Assembly: GCF_037055355.1 (NCBI RefSeq)
Contig: NZ_CP146350.1
Location: 5,789,001 to 5,853,000 of the forward strand
Length of the DNA: 64,000 bases
Origin: Streptomyces sp. DG1A-41
GTDB lineage: Bacteria > Actinomycetota > Actinomycetes > Streptomycetales > Streptomycetaceae
Reading direction: 5' to 3'
Both the position numbers and the translations under genes were made by a program. The notes below the pieces were generated by a model. It was not told where the DNA came from. It did no database searches and saw only the letters and a list, made by a program, of their open reading frames with translations. Below are positions 16,939-25,961 of this stretch, piece after piece. Within the stretch, counting starts at the first letter, position 1; each line of letters opens with the position of its first letter.

Positions 16939-18612
16939 CTACGAGAACCGCGCGTACGGTCGGATACCTGCCGCCGTGGACAGGTCGCGCTTGATCGACT
17001 CCAGTAGGTCCGTCGCCCGGGCACGGGCGTCGGGGAGGTCGGCGTGGGTGGCGACCGGCAGCACGACCTCCAGGTAGCACTTCAGCTTCGGCTCCGTGCC
17101 GCTCGGGCGGACGATCACCCGGGCGCCGTCGAGGGTGTAGCGCAGGCCGTCGGTGGGCGGGAGGGTGGCCGTGCCCCGGGTCAGGTCGTCGGTGCGGGTG
17201 ATCGGCAGGCCGGCGAGTTCGGTCGGGGGCTGTTCGCGCAGGCGGCGCATCGCGGCCGTGATGAGGGAGAGGTCCTCGACGCGGACCGAGAGCTGGTCCG
17301 TCGCGTGCAGGCCGTGTTCCACGGCCAGGTCGTCGAGGAGGTCGAGGAGGGTGCGGCCCTCCTCCTTGAGCTGCGACGCCAGTTCCGTGATCAGGAGCGC
17401 TGCCGTGATGCCGTCCTTGTCGCGTACGCCGTCCGGGTCGACGCAGTAGCCGAGGGCCTCCTCGTATCCGTAGCGCAGGCCCTCGGCTCGGGCGATCCAC
17501 TTGAAGCCGGTGAGCGTCTCGACGTGGGGGAGGCCCGCCTTCTCGGCGATACGGCCGAGGAGGGAGGACGAGACGATCGACTCCGCGAAGGTCCCGGTCG
17601 CTCCGCGGCGGACCAGGTGGGCGGCGAGGAGGGCGCCGACCTCGTCACCGCGGAGCATGCGCCAGTCGTCGCCGTCCTGGACGGCGACGGCGCAGCGGTC
17701 CGCGTCCGGGTCGTTGGCGATGATCAGGTCGGGGGCGGGGGTGGTCGCGCGGGCCTTCGCGAACGCCAGGTCCATCGCGCCGGGCTCCTCCGGGTTGGGG
17801 AACGCGACGGTCGGGAAGTCCGGGTCGGGGTCGGCCTGCTCCGTGACGAGGGCCGGTTCCGGGAAGCCGGCGCGGGCGAAGGCGGCGAGGAGGACGTCCT
17901 TGCCGACGCCGTGCATCGCCGTGTACACCGTGCGGGCGGTGCGCGGGGAATCCTTGGCGAGTACGGCGTCGGTGCGGGCGAGGTAGGCGTCGAGGACGCT
18001 GTCGTCGAGGGTGTCCCAGCCTTCGGTGGGGCGCCGGACGGTGGTGAGGGACGGGACGGCGGCGATCTCTGCCGCGATGTCGATGTCCGCCGGGGGGACG
18101 ATCTGGGAGCCGTCGCCGAGGTACACCTTGTAGCCGTTGTCGCGGGGCGGGTTGTGGCTGGCGGTGACCTCCACGCCGGCGACCGCGCCGAGGTGCCTTA
18201 TCGCGAAGGCGAGGACGGGGGTGGGGAGGGGGCGGGGGAGCACGGCCGCGCGGAGGCCGGCGCCGGTCATGACGGCGGCGGTGTCGCGGGCGAAGTCGTG
18301 CGACTTGTGGCGGGCGTCATAGCCGATGACGACGAGACCGGCGCCCCCTTCCCTCTGGGAGAAACCCTGCTTCTTGAGGTACGCGGCGAGGCCGGCGGCC
18401 GCACGGATGACGACCGAGCTGTTCATGCGCATGGGGCCGGCGCCGAGTTCGCCGCGGAGGCCGGCCGTGCCGAACTGGAGGGTGCCGCTGAAGCGGGCGG
18501 CGAGCTCGGCGTGGTCCTGGGCGTCGATGAGGCGGGCGAGCTCGGTGCGGGTCTCCGGGTCGGGGTCCTCGGTGAGCCACGCCTGGGCCTGTGCGATGAG
18601 TTCGTCGTGCAC
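16939..18612 (-). CDS. Phosphosugar mutase (alpha-D-phosphohexomutase family), probable phosphopentomutase role
   Basis: A 557-residue enzyme from GTG 18612. It has the catalytic phosphoserine loop EVTASHNPPRDNGYK, the metal loop NDPDADRCAV, the sugar-specificity loop YEEALGY, and the phosphate clamp RPSGTEPKLK. The subgroup is that of PGM2-type mutases, many of which move phosphate on ribose or deoxyribose as well as hexoses. It lies directly downstream of purine nucleoside phosphorylase on the same strand, so converting (deoxy)ribose 1-phosphate to the 5-phosphate for DeoC is the best guess. It is often labelled phosphomannomutase. A TTG start at 18654 is also in frame; GGAGAGG upstream of GTG 18612 favours the shorter form. 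Confidence 0.88.
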   Translation of the reverse strand: MHDELIAQAQAWLTEDPDPETRTELARLIDAQDHAELAARFSGTLQFGTAGLRGELGAGPMRMNSSVVIRAAAGLAAYLKKQGFSQREGGAGLVVIGYDARHKSHDFARDTAAVMTGAGLRAAVLPRPLPTPVLAFAIRHLGAVAGVEVTASHNPPRDNGYKVYLGDGSQIVPPADIDIAAEIAAVPSLTTVRRPTEGWDTLDDSVLDAYLARTDAVLAKDSPRTARTVYTAMHGVGKDVLLAAFARAGFPEPALVTEQADPDPDFPTVAFPNPEEPGAMDLAFAKARATTPAPDLIIANDPDADRCAVAVQDGDDWRMLRGDEVGALLAAHLVRRGATGTFAESIVSSSLLGRIAEKAGLPHVETLTGFKWIARAEGLRYGYEEALGYCVDPDGVRDKDGITAALLITELASQLKEEGRTLLDLLDDLAVEHGLHATDQLSVRVEDLSLITAAMRRLREQPPTELAGLPITRTDDLTRGTATLPPTDGLRYTLDGARVIVRPSGTEPKLKCYLEVVLPVATHADLPDARARATDLLESIKRDLSTAAGIRPYARFS

Positions 18613-18879
18613 GGTCTGTGTCAGCCTCTCCGTTGTGGTGTGTTGCGGGTGCAAGCGAGTGCCTGCGGCGGCCTGTGCAGCTTCGGTGGGGCTGTGTCGC
18701 GCGCGGGTGGTGGGTCGGGGCCGCGCCGGGGGTGTCCGTCCTCGGAACGGCGCGATGGGGTCGCGTACCGACTAACCGTCCGTTGACGCGCCAACCGCCG
18801 CGGGCGGACACCCCCAGACACATCCCCTTCTCGCCGTGCGCGGGTGCGGGCGCGCCTCGGCTCAGCTGCCTGCGCCGAG

Positions 18880-18950
18880 CTGCGGGCAGTCGTGCCGCTC
18901 GGGGCGGCACTGTCCCAAAGAAGCGGCACCCCGCTCCGCCGGGTTGCGGA
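18880..18950 (-). repeat. Dispersed 3'-end repeat, copy A
   Basis: Read on the minus strand, this carries the block AGCGGGGTGCCGCTTCTTTG and then a hairpin-forming GCCGC...GCGGC and ACGACTGCCCGCAG. Close copies are at 29641-29706 and 32761-32831, and a weaker one is at 23183-23250. It lies immediately downstream of the nucleoside phosphorylase stop, in the sense direction. The rest of the 370-base spacer (18613-18982) shows no gene. Confidence 0.75.
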
Positions 18951-18982
18951 CCCACCCGGCCGCAGTCCCAGCGCCGGGTTGC

Positions 18983-19807
18983 CTACAGGCGCCCCAGGAC
19001 CTGGGCGAGCAGTGAACCCATGCGGGTCGCCGAATCCCGGCCCGCCTGGAGAACCTCCTCGTGGTTCAGCGGCTCTCCCGTCATCCCCGCCGCCAGATTC
19101 GTCACCAGGGAAATGCCCAGAACCTCCGCACCCGCCTCGCGCGCCGCGATCGCCTCCAGAACCGTCGACATCCCCACCAGGTCCGCACCGATGACCCGGG
19201 CCATACGGATCTCGGCCGGAGTCTCGTAGTGCGGGCCGGGGAACTGGGCGTAGACGCCCTCCTCCAGGGTGGGGTCGACCTCCTTGCACAGCGCCCGCAG
19301 GCGCGGGGAGTAGAGGTCCGTGAGGTCGACGAAGTTGGCGCCGATGATCGGGGACGTCGCCGTGAGGTTGATGTGGTCGCTGATCAGGACCGGCTGGCCG
19401 GGGCGCATGCCCTCGCGCAGGCCGCCGCAGCCGTTGGTGAGGACGATCGTCTTGCAGCCGGCCGACACGGCGGTACGGACGCCGTGGGCGACGGCGGCCA
19501 CGCCGCGGCCCTCGTAGTAGTGCGTGCGGCCGAGGAAGACGAGGGCGCGCTTGTTGCCGATCCGGTACGAGCGGATCTTGCCTCCGTGGCCCTCGACCGC
19601 CGGCGGCGGGAAGCCGGGCAGCTCGGTGACCTGGAGTTCGGCCTCGGGGGCGCCGAGGGCGTCCACGGCCGGGGCCCAGCCGGAGCCCATCACGAGGGCG
19701 ACGTCGTGGGTCTCGGCGCCCGTGAGTTCGCGCAGGCGGGCGGCGGCGGCGTCGGCGGCGGAGTGGGGGTCGCCCTGGATGTCGTCCGGAAGAAGAGATG
19801 CGTTCAC
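18983..19807 (-). CDS. Purine nucleoside phosphorylase
   Basis: This enzyme splits inosine, guanosine and their deoxy forms with phosphate to give the base and (deoxy)ribose 1-phosphate. It has 274 residues and is of the trimeric class: [12 protein letters not shown] (phosphate loop), [56 protein letters not shown], and the base-binding region near [19 protein letters not shown]. Start at GTG 19807 is chosen because the protein begins there in homologues as I recall them; the frame extends to 20032. The operator palindrome is 25 bases upstream. The mutase gene follows on the same strand. Confidence 0.92.
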   Translation of the reverse strand: MNASLLPDDIQGDPHSAADAAAARLRELTGAETHDVALVMGSGWAPAVDALGAPEAELQVTELPGFPPPAVEGHGGKIRSYRIGNKRALVFLGRTHYYEGRGVAAVAHGVRTAVSAGCKTIVLTNGCGGLREGMRPGQPVLISDHINLTATSPIIGANFVDLTDLYSPRLRALCKEVDPTLEEGVYAQFPGPHYETPAEIRMARVIGADLVGMSTVLEAIAAREAGAEVLGISLVTNLAAGMTGEPLNHEEVLQAGRDSATRMGSLLAQVLGRL

Positions 19808-19832
19808 GCGCACGAGGGTAACCGGTGATGGC

Positions 19833-19844
19833 CTACGCGCGTAG
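19833..19844. promoter_or_regulatory. Putative nucleoside-regulon operator, copy 3 (before nucleoside phosphorylase)
   Basis: Perfect palindrome CTACGCGCGTAG, 25 bases upstream of the GTG start on the minus strand. It is identical over all 12 bases to the copies before add and deoC, and sits in the 92-base spacer after the GGCT-like gene. Confidence 0.7.
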
Positions 19845-19899
19845 ATGGCAGAGCTCACGGGTTGGCGATCGTTGTCTTGTCGTTTCCGACGAGGCGGGC

Positions 19900-20337
19900 T
19901 CAGCAGGGACGCTTGCGGAGTTCCATCACGTAGTCGTGCGGGGCACCGGCCGACTCGGCCGCGTCGGCGATCTCGCCCAGGTAGCGGGCGGAGGGCAGAC
20001 CGCCCTCGTAGGCGTTGAGGGTGAAGGCCCACGCCTGTTCATCACCCTCCAGCGTGTGGACTCGTACGCGCGTACGGCGGTAGATGTCGAGCCCCACGCC
20101 CTCCCAGCGGTCGAGCGACTCCTCGTCCATGGGGGCGATGTCGTACAGCGCGACGAAGACCTGGGAGACGGGGTCCTCGACGATCGTCGGCAGGGCGCCC
20201 TCCCAGCCCATGTGCTCGCCGCCGAAGGTCAGTCGCCACCCGTTCAGCCAGCCGGTGGCGCGCAGCGGCGAGTGCGGGGCGCGGCGGGACATCAGCCGCG
20301 CGTCGAGGTTGCCGGCGTACGCGGCGTAGAGCGACAT
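19900..20337 (-). CDS. Gamma-glutamylcyclotransferase-fold protein
   Basis: A 145-residue protein. It opens with [20 protein letters not shown], the substrate-loop pattern of the GGCT/AIG2 family (usually YGSNL), and has [23 protein letters not shown] with the conserved acidic residue. Family members cyclise gamma-glutamyl amines; the true substrate here is unknown. It ends ELRKRPC. ATG 20337 is used, without a clear ribosome-binding sequence. The gene is divergent from the flavoprotein at 20434. Confidence 0.82.
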   Translation of the reverse strand: MSLYAAYAGNLDARLMSRRAPHSPLRATGWLNGWRLTFGGEHMGWEGALPTIVEDPVSQVFVALYDIAPMDEESLDRWEGVGLDIYRRTRVRVHTLEGDEQAWAFTLNAYEGGLPSARYLGEIADAAESAGAPHDYVMELRKRPC

Positions 20338-20433
20338 GGGGAGAGGGTACGGCAGGTGCCCCGGGGTCACTCGCGTAACGGAGCCGCATCGGGCGGCCCC
20401 CCGGGACGGTGCCATGTTGAGGCGTGCGGGACA

Positions 20434-21882
20434 ATGGAGTACGTGACTCGGATCGTGATCATCGGTGGCGGACCCGGCGGATACGAAGCGGCCCTGGTGG
20501 CCGCGCAACTCGGTGCGGAGGTGACCGTCGTCGATTGCGACGGTCTGGGCGGTGCGTCGGTGCTGACCGACTGCGTGCCGTCGAAGACCCTGATCGCCAC
20601 GGCCGAGGTGATGACCACCTTCGACTCCTCCTACGAGGAGCTGGGGATCATCGTCGCGGACGACACCCCGCCCCTGGAGCAGAGCGCCCGGGTGGTGGGA
20701 GTCGACCTGGGGAAGGTCAACCGGCGTGTGAAGCGGCTCGCGCTCGCCCAGTCGCACGACATCACGGCCTCCGTGACGCGTGCCGGGGCGCGTGTCCTGC
20801 GCGGGCGCGGGCGGCTGGAGGGCATGCAGGCGCTCGACGGGTCGCGCAAGGTCGTGGTGCGCGCCGCCGACGGGAGTGAGGAGATCCTCACGGCCGACGC
20901 GGTGCTCATCGCCACCGGCGGGCATCCCCGCGAGCTGGCCGACGCGCGGCCGGACGGTGAGCGGATCCTGAACTGGACCCAGGTCTACGACCTCGACGAG
21001 CTCCCCGAGGAGCTGATCGTGGTCGGGTCCGGTGTGACCGGTGCCGAGTTCGCCGGCGCCTATCAGGCGCTGGGCTCGAAGGTGACGCTGGTGTCGTCGC
21101 GGGACCGGGTGCTGCCCGGTGAGGACCCGGACGCGGCCGCCGTGCTGGAGGAGGTCTTCCGGCGGCGCGGCATGAACGTCATGGCGCGCTCGCGGGCCCA
21201 GTCCGCCAAGCGGGTGGGCGACCGGGTCGAGGTGACCCTCTCCGACGGGCGGGTCATCACCGGGTCGCACTGCCTCATGGCCGTCGGTGCCGTTCCCAAC
21301 AGCGCGGGCATGGGGCTGGAGGAAGCCGGGGTCAGGCTGCGCGAGTCCGGTCACATCTGGACCGACAAGGTGTCGCGTACGACCGCTCCGGGCGTGTACG
21401 CGGCCGGTGACGTGACGGGCGTGTTCGCCCTCGCCTCCGTGGCCGCCATGCAGGGACGTATCGCCATGTACCACTTCCTGGGCGATGCCGTGGCCCCGCT
21501 GAACCTGAAGACCGTCTCGTCGAACGTCTTCACCGACCCGGAGATCGCCACCGTCGGCTACACCCAGGCCGACGTCGACGGCGGGAAGATCGACGCCCGG
21601 GTCGTGAAGCTGCCGCTGCTGCGCAACCCGCGCGCGAAGATGCAGGGCATCCGCGACGGCTTCGTCAAGATCTTCTGTCGGCCCGGGACCGGGATCGTGG
21701 TCGGCGGTGTGGTTGTGGCGCCGCGTGCCTCGGAACTGATCCACCCCATCTCGATCGCGGTCGACAACAATCTGACAGTCGAACAGATTGCGAACGCCTT
21801 CACCGTCTATCCCTCGTTGTCGGGCTCGATCGCCGAGGTGGCACGGCAGTTGCACACCCGGAAGGACACCGGCGAGGGCTGA
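20434..21882 (+). CDS. LpdA-like NAD(P)H flavoprotein (not a true dihydrolipoamide dehydrogenase)
   Basis: A 482-residue FAD/NAD(P) pyridine-nucleotide oxidoreductase. The FAD loop is GGGPGGYEAA (11-20), the NAD(P) loop VVGSGVTGAEFA and the second FAD motif TTAPGVYAAGDVTG. The redox CxxxxC of lipoamide dehydrogenase is not intact: the first Cys is Ser42 (GGASVLTDC47VPSK), and the C-terminal HPxxxE is YPSLSG. Mycobacterium tuberculosis LpdA (Rv3303c) shows the same loss and acts as a quinone reductase. It is therefore better called an NAD(P)H:quinone reductase-like protein. ATG 20434 or GTG 20443 could be the start. Confidence 0.88.
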   Translation: MEYVTRIVIIGGGPGGYEAALVAAQLGAEVTVVDCDGLGGASVLTDCVPSKTLIATAEVMTTFDSSYEELGIIVADDTPPLEQSARVVGVDLGKVNRRVKRLALAQSHDITASVTRAGARVLRGRGRLEGMQALDGSRKVVVRAADGSEEILTADAVLIATGGHPRELADARPDGERILNWTQVYDLDELPEELIVVGSGVTGAEFAGAYQALGSKVTLVSSRDRVLPGEDPDAAAVLEEVFRRRGMNVMARSRAQSAKRVGDRVEVTLSDGRVITGSHCLMAVGAVPNSAGMGLEEAGVRLRESGHIWTDKVSRTTAPGVYAAGDVTGVFALASVAAMQGRIAMYHFLGDAVAPLNLKTVSSNVFTDPEIATVGYTQADVDGGKIDARVVKLPLLRNPRAKMQGIRDGFVKIFCRPGTGIVVGGVVVAPRASELIHPISIAVDNNLTVEQIANAFTVYPSLSGSIAEVARQLHTRKDTGEG

Positions 21883-22047
21883 GGCCGAATCCGACTCCTC
21901 CCTGGTCACGGGGAGTGTTCGACCATGCGTACGGCATAGGCGGTCGGACTAGGCCCTATACCACTTCGCGCTGGTGCGTGCGAACATCTTCTGCTATTCA
22001 GCGCAAACTGCTGAAAGCAGACGGTCGCTGGCGTTACTGTCAGTTTC

Positions 22048-23010
22048 GTGTTCGCTGCAGAACGTCGCCAATTGATCCTCGAAATGGTGCGAGCGAACGG
22101 GGCCGTGTCGCTCCGTGAGCTCGCCCGCGTCGTCCAGACCTCCGAAGTGACCGTACGGCGGGACGTGCGCGCGCTGGAGGCAGAAGGACTCCTCGACCGC
22201 CGGCACGGCGGTGCGGTACTGCCGGGCGGTTTCACGCGGGAGTCCGGCTTTCCGCAGAAGTCTCATCTCGCGACCGCCGAGAAGACCGCCATCGCCGACC
22301 TCGCCGCGAATTTCGTGGAGGAGGGCGAGGCGATCGTGGTCGGGGCGGGTACGACGACCCAGGAGCTGGCCCGCCGGCTCGCCCGGGTGCCCGGGCTGAC
22401 CGTCGTCACCAACTCACTGCTCGTCGCACAGGCGTTGGCCCATGCCAACCGGGTCGAGGTCGTGATGACCGGCGGTACGCTCCGCGGCTCGAACTACGCC
22501 CTGGTCGGCAGCGGTGCCGAGCAGTCCCTGCACGGGCTGCGGGTGTCGCGGGCGTTCCTCTCCGGGAGCGGTCTGACCGCGGAGCGCGGGCTGTCCACGT
22601 CCAACATGCTGTCGGCCTCGGTCGACCGGGCGCTGGTGCAGGCGGCCGCGGAGGTCGTGGTCCTCGCCGACCACACCAAGCTCGGGACGGACACGATGTT
22701 CCAGACCGTGCCGACGGATCTCATCACCCGCCTTGTGACGGACGAACCGCCCGCCCACGAGGACCGTGCGGCGACGGAGCTTCAGGCGCTTGCCGACCAG
22801 GGAGTGCAGATCGCTGTCGCGGGGTCGGCGGGGGCGGGGGGCTCCGGGGGTGATGCCGGCCCGGCTCGTCAGCAGCGTCGGGATGTGCCGTTGCCCGGGC
22901 CTCGGCGGCAGGTGCCGGGGGCGGGGGGTGGGTTGCGGTCGGCCACGGTGCTCGGGGAGCAGAGTCCTGGGGCGGAGCGGAGCAGGGTTGCGGATCTGCG
23001 GCGGCGTTGA
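22048..23010 (+). CDS. DeoR/GlpR-family regulator
   Basis: A 320-residue repressor-type protein. The winged helix (about 1-56) begins AAERRQLILEMVRANGAVSLRELARVVQTSEVTVRRDVRALEAEGLLDRRHGGAV, and a sugar-phosphate-sensing DeoRC domain follows (GAGTTTQELARRL, VTNSLLVAQAL, MTGGTLRGSNYALVG, VVVLADHTKLG). The last 65 residues are a low-complexity Gly/Arg-rich tail not seen in most relatives. The start is GTG 22048. It is 2.2 kb from the nucleoside phosphorylase operator and is one candidate for its regulator. Confidence 0.9.
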   Translation: MFAAERRQLILEMVRANGAVSLRELARVVQTSEVTVRRDVRALEAEGLLDRRHGGAVLPGGFTRESGFPQKSHLATAEKTAIADLAANFVEEGEAIVVGAGTTTQELARRLARVPGLTVVTNSLLVAQALAHANRVEVVMTGGTLRGSNYALVGSGAEQSLHGLRVSRAFLSGSGLTAERGLSTSNMLSASVDRALVQAAAEVVVLADHTKLGTDTMFQTVPTDLITRLVTDEPPAHEDRAATELQALADQGVQIAVAGSAGAGGSGGDAGPARQQRRDVPLPGPRRQVPGAGGGLRSATVLGEQSPGAERSRVADLRRR

Positions 23011-23182
23011 CCCGACGGGTGGGTTGAGTCGCTGCTGGTTTGCCAGGTGCTCAACGTTTGTTGCTCGGCCGGGCCGTTGCGGAGCCCGGCGCTGCGGCGG
23101 CCGGCGGCAGCCGAGCCGGTGCGGGTTCCTCGGTCCGGCGTTGCGGGGTGCTGCCGGCGGCTGCTGAGGCCGGGGCGCTGCG

Positions 23183-23250
23183 CAGCCCGGCGCTGCGGGG
23201 TGCCGCTGCGCCCACCCGTGCCGCCCCTGGCGGCACGACTGCCCGCAGCT
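23183..23250 (+). repeat. Dispersed 3'-end repeat, copy D (degenerate)
   Basis: This matches copies A-C in GCGGGGTGCCGCT and in the second half (GCCGCCCCTGGCGGCACGAC plus TGCCCGCAG). The middle TCTTTGGGACGGG is replaced. It lies downstream of the DeoR gene in the sense orientation. The whole spacer 23011-23364 is very GC-rich with short CGGC/GCTG reiterations; I see no gene in it. Confidence 0.6.
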
Positions 23251-23364
23251 GGGGCGGCCGCAGCGGTCCGCAGCTGGGGCGTCCATGGCGGTTCGCAGCT
23301 GAGCGGAGGCGTCCCACGGCGCGGTCCCGACTCGGCGCCGCGCCGTGGGTGTCGTCCGTCCTGG

Positions 23365-25140
23365 TCAGTCCTTGATCTCGCAGATCGCCGCGCCCGACGT
23401 GACCGACGCGCCGATTTCCGCGCTGAGGCCCTTGATCGTGCCGGACCTGTGGGCGTTGAGGGGCTGTTCCATCTTCATGGCCTCGAGGACGACGACCAGG
23501 TCGCCCTCCTTGACCTCCTGGCCCTCCTCCACCGCGATCTTGACGATGGTGCCCTGCATCGGGGAGGCGAGGGTGTCGCCGGAGGCGGCGGGGCCCGACT
23601 TCTTGGCCGCGCGGCGCTTGGGCTTGGCCCCGGCCGCGAGGCCCGTGCGGGCCAGGGACATGCCCAGGGACGCCGGGAGGGAGACCTCCAGGCGCTTGCC
23701 GCCGACCTCGACGACCACCGTCTCGCGGCCCGGCTCCTCGTCCGCCTCCAAGGCGTCCGCAGCCGCCGCGAAGGGCTTGATCTCGTTGACGAACTCCGTC
23801 TCGATCCAGCGGGTGTGGACCGTGAACGGCCCGTCCTGGCCGTGCACCTCAGGCGCGAACGCCGGGTCCGTCACCACCGCACGGTGGAACGGGATCGCCG
23901 TCGCCATGCCCTCGACCTGGAACTCCTCCAGGGCACGGGCGGCGCGCTCCAGCGCCTCCTTGCGCGTGCGGCCGGTGACGATCAGCTTGGCCAGCAGGGA
24001 GTCCCACGCCGGGCCGATGACCGCCCCGGACTCCACGCCCGCGTCCAGCCGCACGCCCGGCCCGGACGGCGGGGCGAAGGCCGTGACCGTGCCGGGGCCG
24101 GCAGGAAGTTGCGGCCCGGGTCCTCGCCGTTGATGCGGAACTCCAAGGAGTGCCCCCGCAGCGCCGGGTCGTCGTAGCCGAGCTCCTCGCCGTCGGCGAT
24201 GCGGAACATCTCGCGGACGAGGTCGATGCCGGCGACCTCCTCGGTGACCGGGTGCTCCACCTGGAGGCGGGTGTTGACCTCCAGGAAGGAGATGGTGCCG
24301 TCGTTGCCGACGAGGAACTCGACCGTGCCGGCGCCGACGTCAGCCGGCCTCCTTCAGGATCGCCTTGGAGGCCGAGTACAGCTGCTCCACCTGCGCGTCG
24401 GACAGGAAGGGGGCGGGCGCCTCCTCGACCAGCTTCTGGTGGCGGCGCTGGAGGGAGCAGTCACGCGTGGAGACCACGACCACGTTGCCGTGCTGGTCGG
24501 CCAGGCACTGGGTCTCCACGTGGCGGGGCTTGTCGAGGTAGCGCTCGACGAAGCACTCGCCCCGGCCGAAGGCCGCCACGGCCTCGCGCACCGCCGAGTC
24601 GTAGAGCTCCGGGACCTCTTCCAGCGTCCGCGCGACCTTCAGACCGCGGCCACCGCCGCCGAACGCCGCCTTGATGGCGATCGGCAGCCCGTGCTGCTCG
24701 GCGAAGGCGACGACCTCCTCCGCACCGGACACCGGGTCGGGCGTGCCCGCCACCAGCGGGGCGCCCGCGCGCTGCGCGATGTGCCGGGCGGCGACCTTGT
24801 CGCCCAGGTCGCGGATCGCCTGCGGGGGCGGGCCGATCCAGATCAGGCCCGCGTCCAGGACCGCCTGCGCGAAGTCGGCGTTCTCGGACAGGAAGCCGTA
24901 GCCGGGGTGGATCGCGTCCGCGTCCGACTCGCGCGCGGCCTTCAGCACCTTCTCGATGTCGAGGTAGCTGGTGCCCGGCGTGTCACCGCCCAGGGCGAAC
25001 GCCTCATCCGCGGCGCGGACATGCAGAGCGTCCCGGTCCGGGTCGGCGTAGACGGCCACGCTCTTGATGCCGGCATCCCGACAGGCCCGGGCCACGCGGA
25101 CAGCGATTTCGCCACGGTTGGCGATGAGCACCTTGCGCAC
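23365..25140 (-). pseudogene. accA2: Acyl-CoA carboxylase alpha subunit (biotin carboxylase plus biotin carrier), broken by two one-base indels
   Basis: This biotin-carrying subunit carboxylates its own biotin with ATP and bicarbonate for acetyl- and propionyl-CoA carboxylation. From GTG 25140 (behind AAGGAGGG) the protein reads [22 protein letters not shown], then the ATP-grasp part [14 protein letters not shown]. An extra C at 24341 makes a TGA after [10 protein letters not shown] missing base near 24092-24094 then restores the frame, which ends with the carrier domain and its biotinyl Lys in [10 protein letters not shown]. The repaired length is about 591 residues, matching S. coelicolor AccA2, which I recall as essential. 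The breaks are therefore probably sequence errors. The beta and epsilon subunits are encoded at 26.8-28.6 kb. Confidence 0.85.
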
Positions 25141-25475
25141 GATGAGGCTCCCTCCTTGAAACAAGCCGAGTTTAGGGACTGCCGACACGGCACTTCGACC
25201 CGTCCCCAGTGGTGAGCTTGCCCACACGGAGCGTGATGCGAGGCTAGCTCGACCCGCGAAATCCCTTGTCGCACCGCGGTACGCAGTACTCCTTCGGCAA
25301 ACCCTAGCCCTCCCCTGTGGCCAAGGTCTCTGTCATCACGTGCTGCGGGCCACTCGGTTTCTTTGTGGAGTCCCTACGAATGGCCCAATGATTCTTTGCC
25401 CGCCGCAAAACCCTTGTCCCGAGGTTTACCCGTTAGTAGCGTTCGCGATGTCTCGAACGTACTAGGGGTAAGTGG
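25141..25475. other. Spacer between the divergent carboxylase alpha gene and a membrane-protein gene
   Basis: 335 bases without an ORF of coding character. The composition is less GC-rich than the flanks in 25330-25470. A promoter-like pair for the rightward gene is noted separately; nothing else recognisable is present. Confidence 0.5.
25414..25442 (+). promoter_or_regulatory. Possible sigma-70-type promoter
   Basis: TTGTCC (25414-25419) and TAGCGT (25437-25442) are separated by 17 bases, ending 33 bases before the GTG start at 25476. Each hexamer differs from the consensus, so this is only a candidate. Confidence 0.3.
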
Positions 25476-25961
25476 GTGGGCCCGGTGGTGCGCAGGCCGG
25501 TGGCGTGGATCGTGGCGGTGGTGCTGTTCGGGGAGGCACTCGGCATCGCCGCGCTGAACTGGTTCCTCGGCGTCGTCGTCGACCGGCAGGACATGTCCCT
25601 GGCCGGGCTCGACCCGCACATGATGTCCGTGTCGTCGAAGATCGGCGGGATCGTCTTCGGCCTCTACTTCGCGCTGTGCGGCCTGGTCGCCCTGCTGGTG
25701 GCCCTGCGGGACCGGCCCCCGGCGGGACTCGGGCGGGTGCTGCTGATCAGCGCGGCGGTCGTGCACGGGCTGCTCGGCGCCTTCACCTGGGGCCTCGTCG
25801 GCTGGCACGCGTTCCTGTTCATGATGCTGGTGCTCGGCCTGATCGTGCTGCTGCTGATGACCTACGACCGTCCGGCCGAGCCCGCCGACGCCGCGCCCCG
25901 GGACGGGACCGGCGGCGACGGGGCCCCGCTCACTTCTCCGCCGGCGCCCACAACTCCGTGA
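25476..25961 (+). CDS. Four-helix integral membrane protein, hypothetical
   Basis: A 161-residue protein with four hydrophobic segments (about 9-33, 55-78, 86-105, 110-130) and a Pro/Ala/Asp-rich cytoplasmic tail. The loop between helices 1 and 2 ([22 protein letters not shown]) is probably outside. I do not recognise a domain. Its last 32 bases overlap the end of the convergent maf gene. It sits in the conserved carboxylase neighbourhood in streptomycetes as I recall it, but no function follows from that. GTG 25476 is the first start; GTG 25486-25489 lies just inside. Confidence 0.75.
   Translation: MGPVVRRPVAWIVAVVLFGEALGIAALNWFLGVVVDRQDMSLAGLDPHMMSVSSKIGGIVFGLYFALCGLVALLVALRDRPPAGLGRVLLISAAVVHGLLGAFTWGLVGWHAFLFMMLVLGLIVLLLMTYDRPAEPADAAPRDGTGGDGAPLTSPPAPTTP

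Noticed and set aside
20069..20082. CGTACGCGCGTACG as a fourth copy of the nucleoside operator
   Set aside because: The outer bases differ from CTACGCGCGTAG on both sides and it lies inside the GGCT-like coding region, not at a start.
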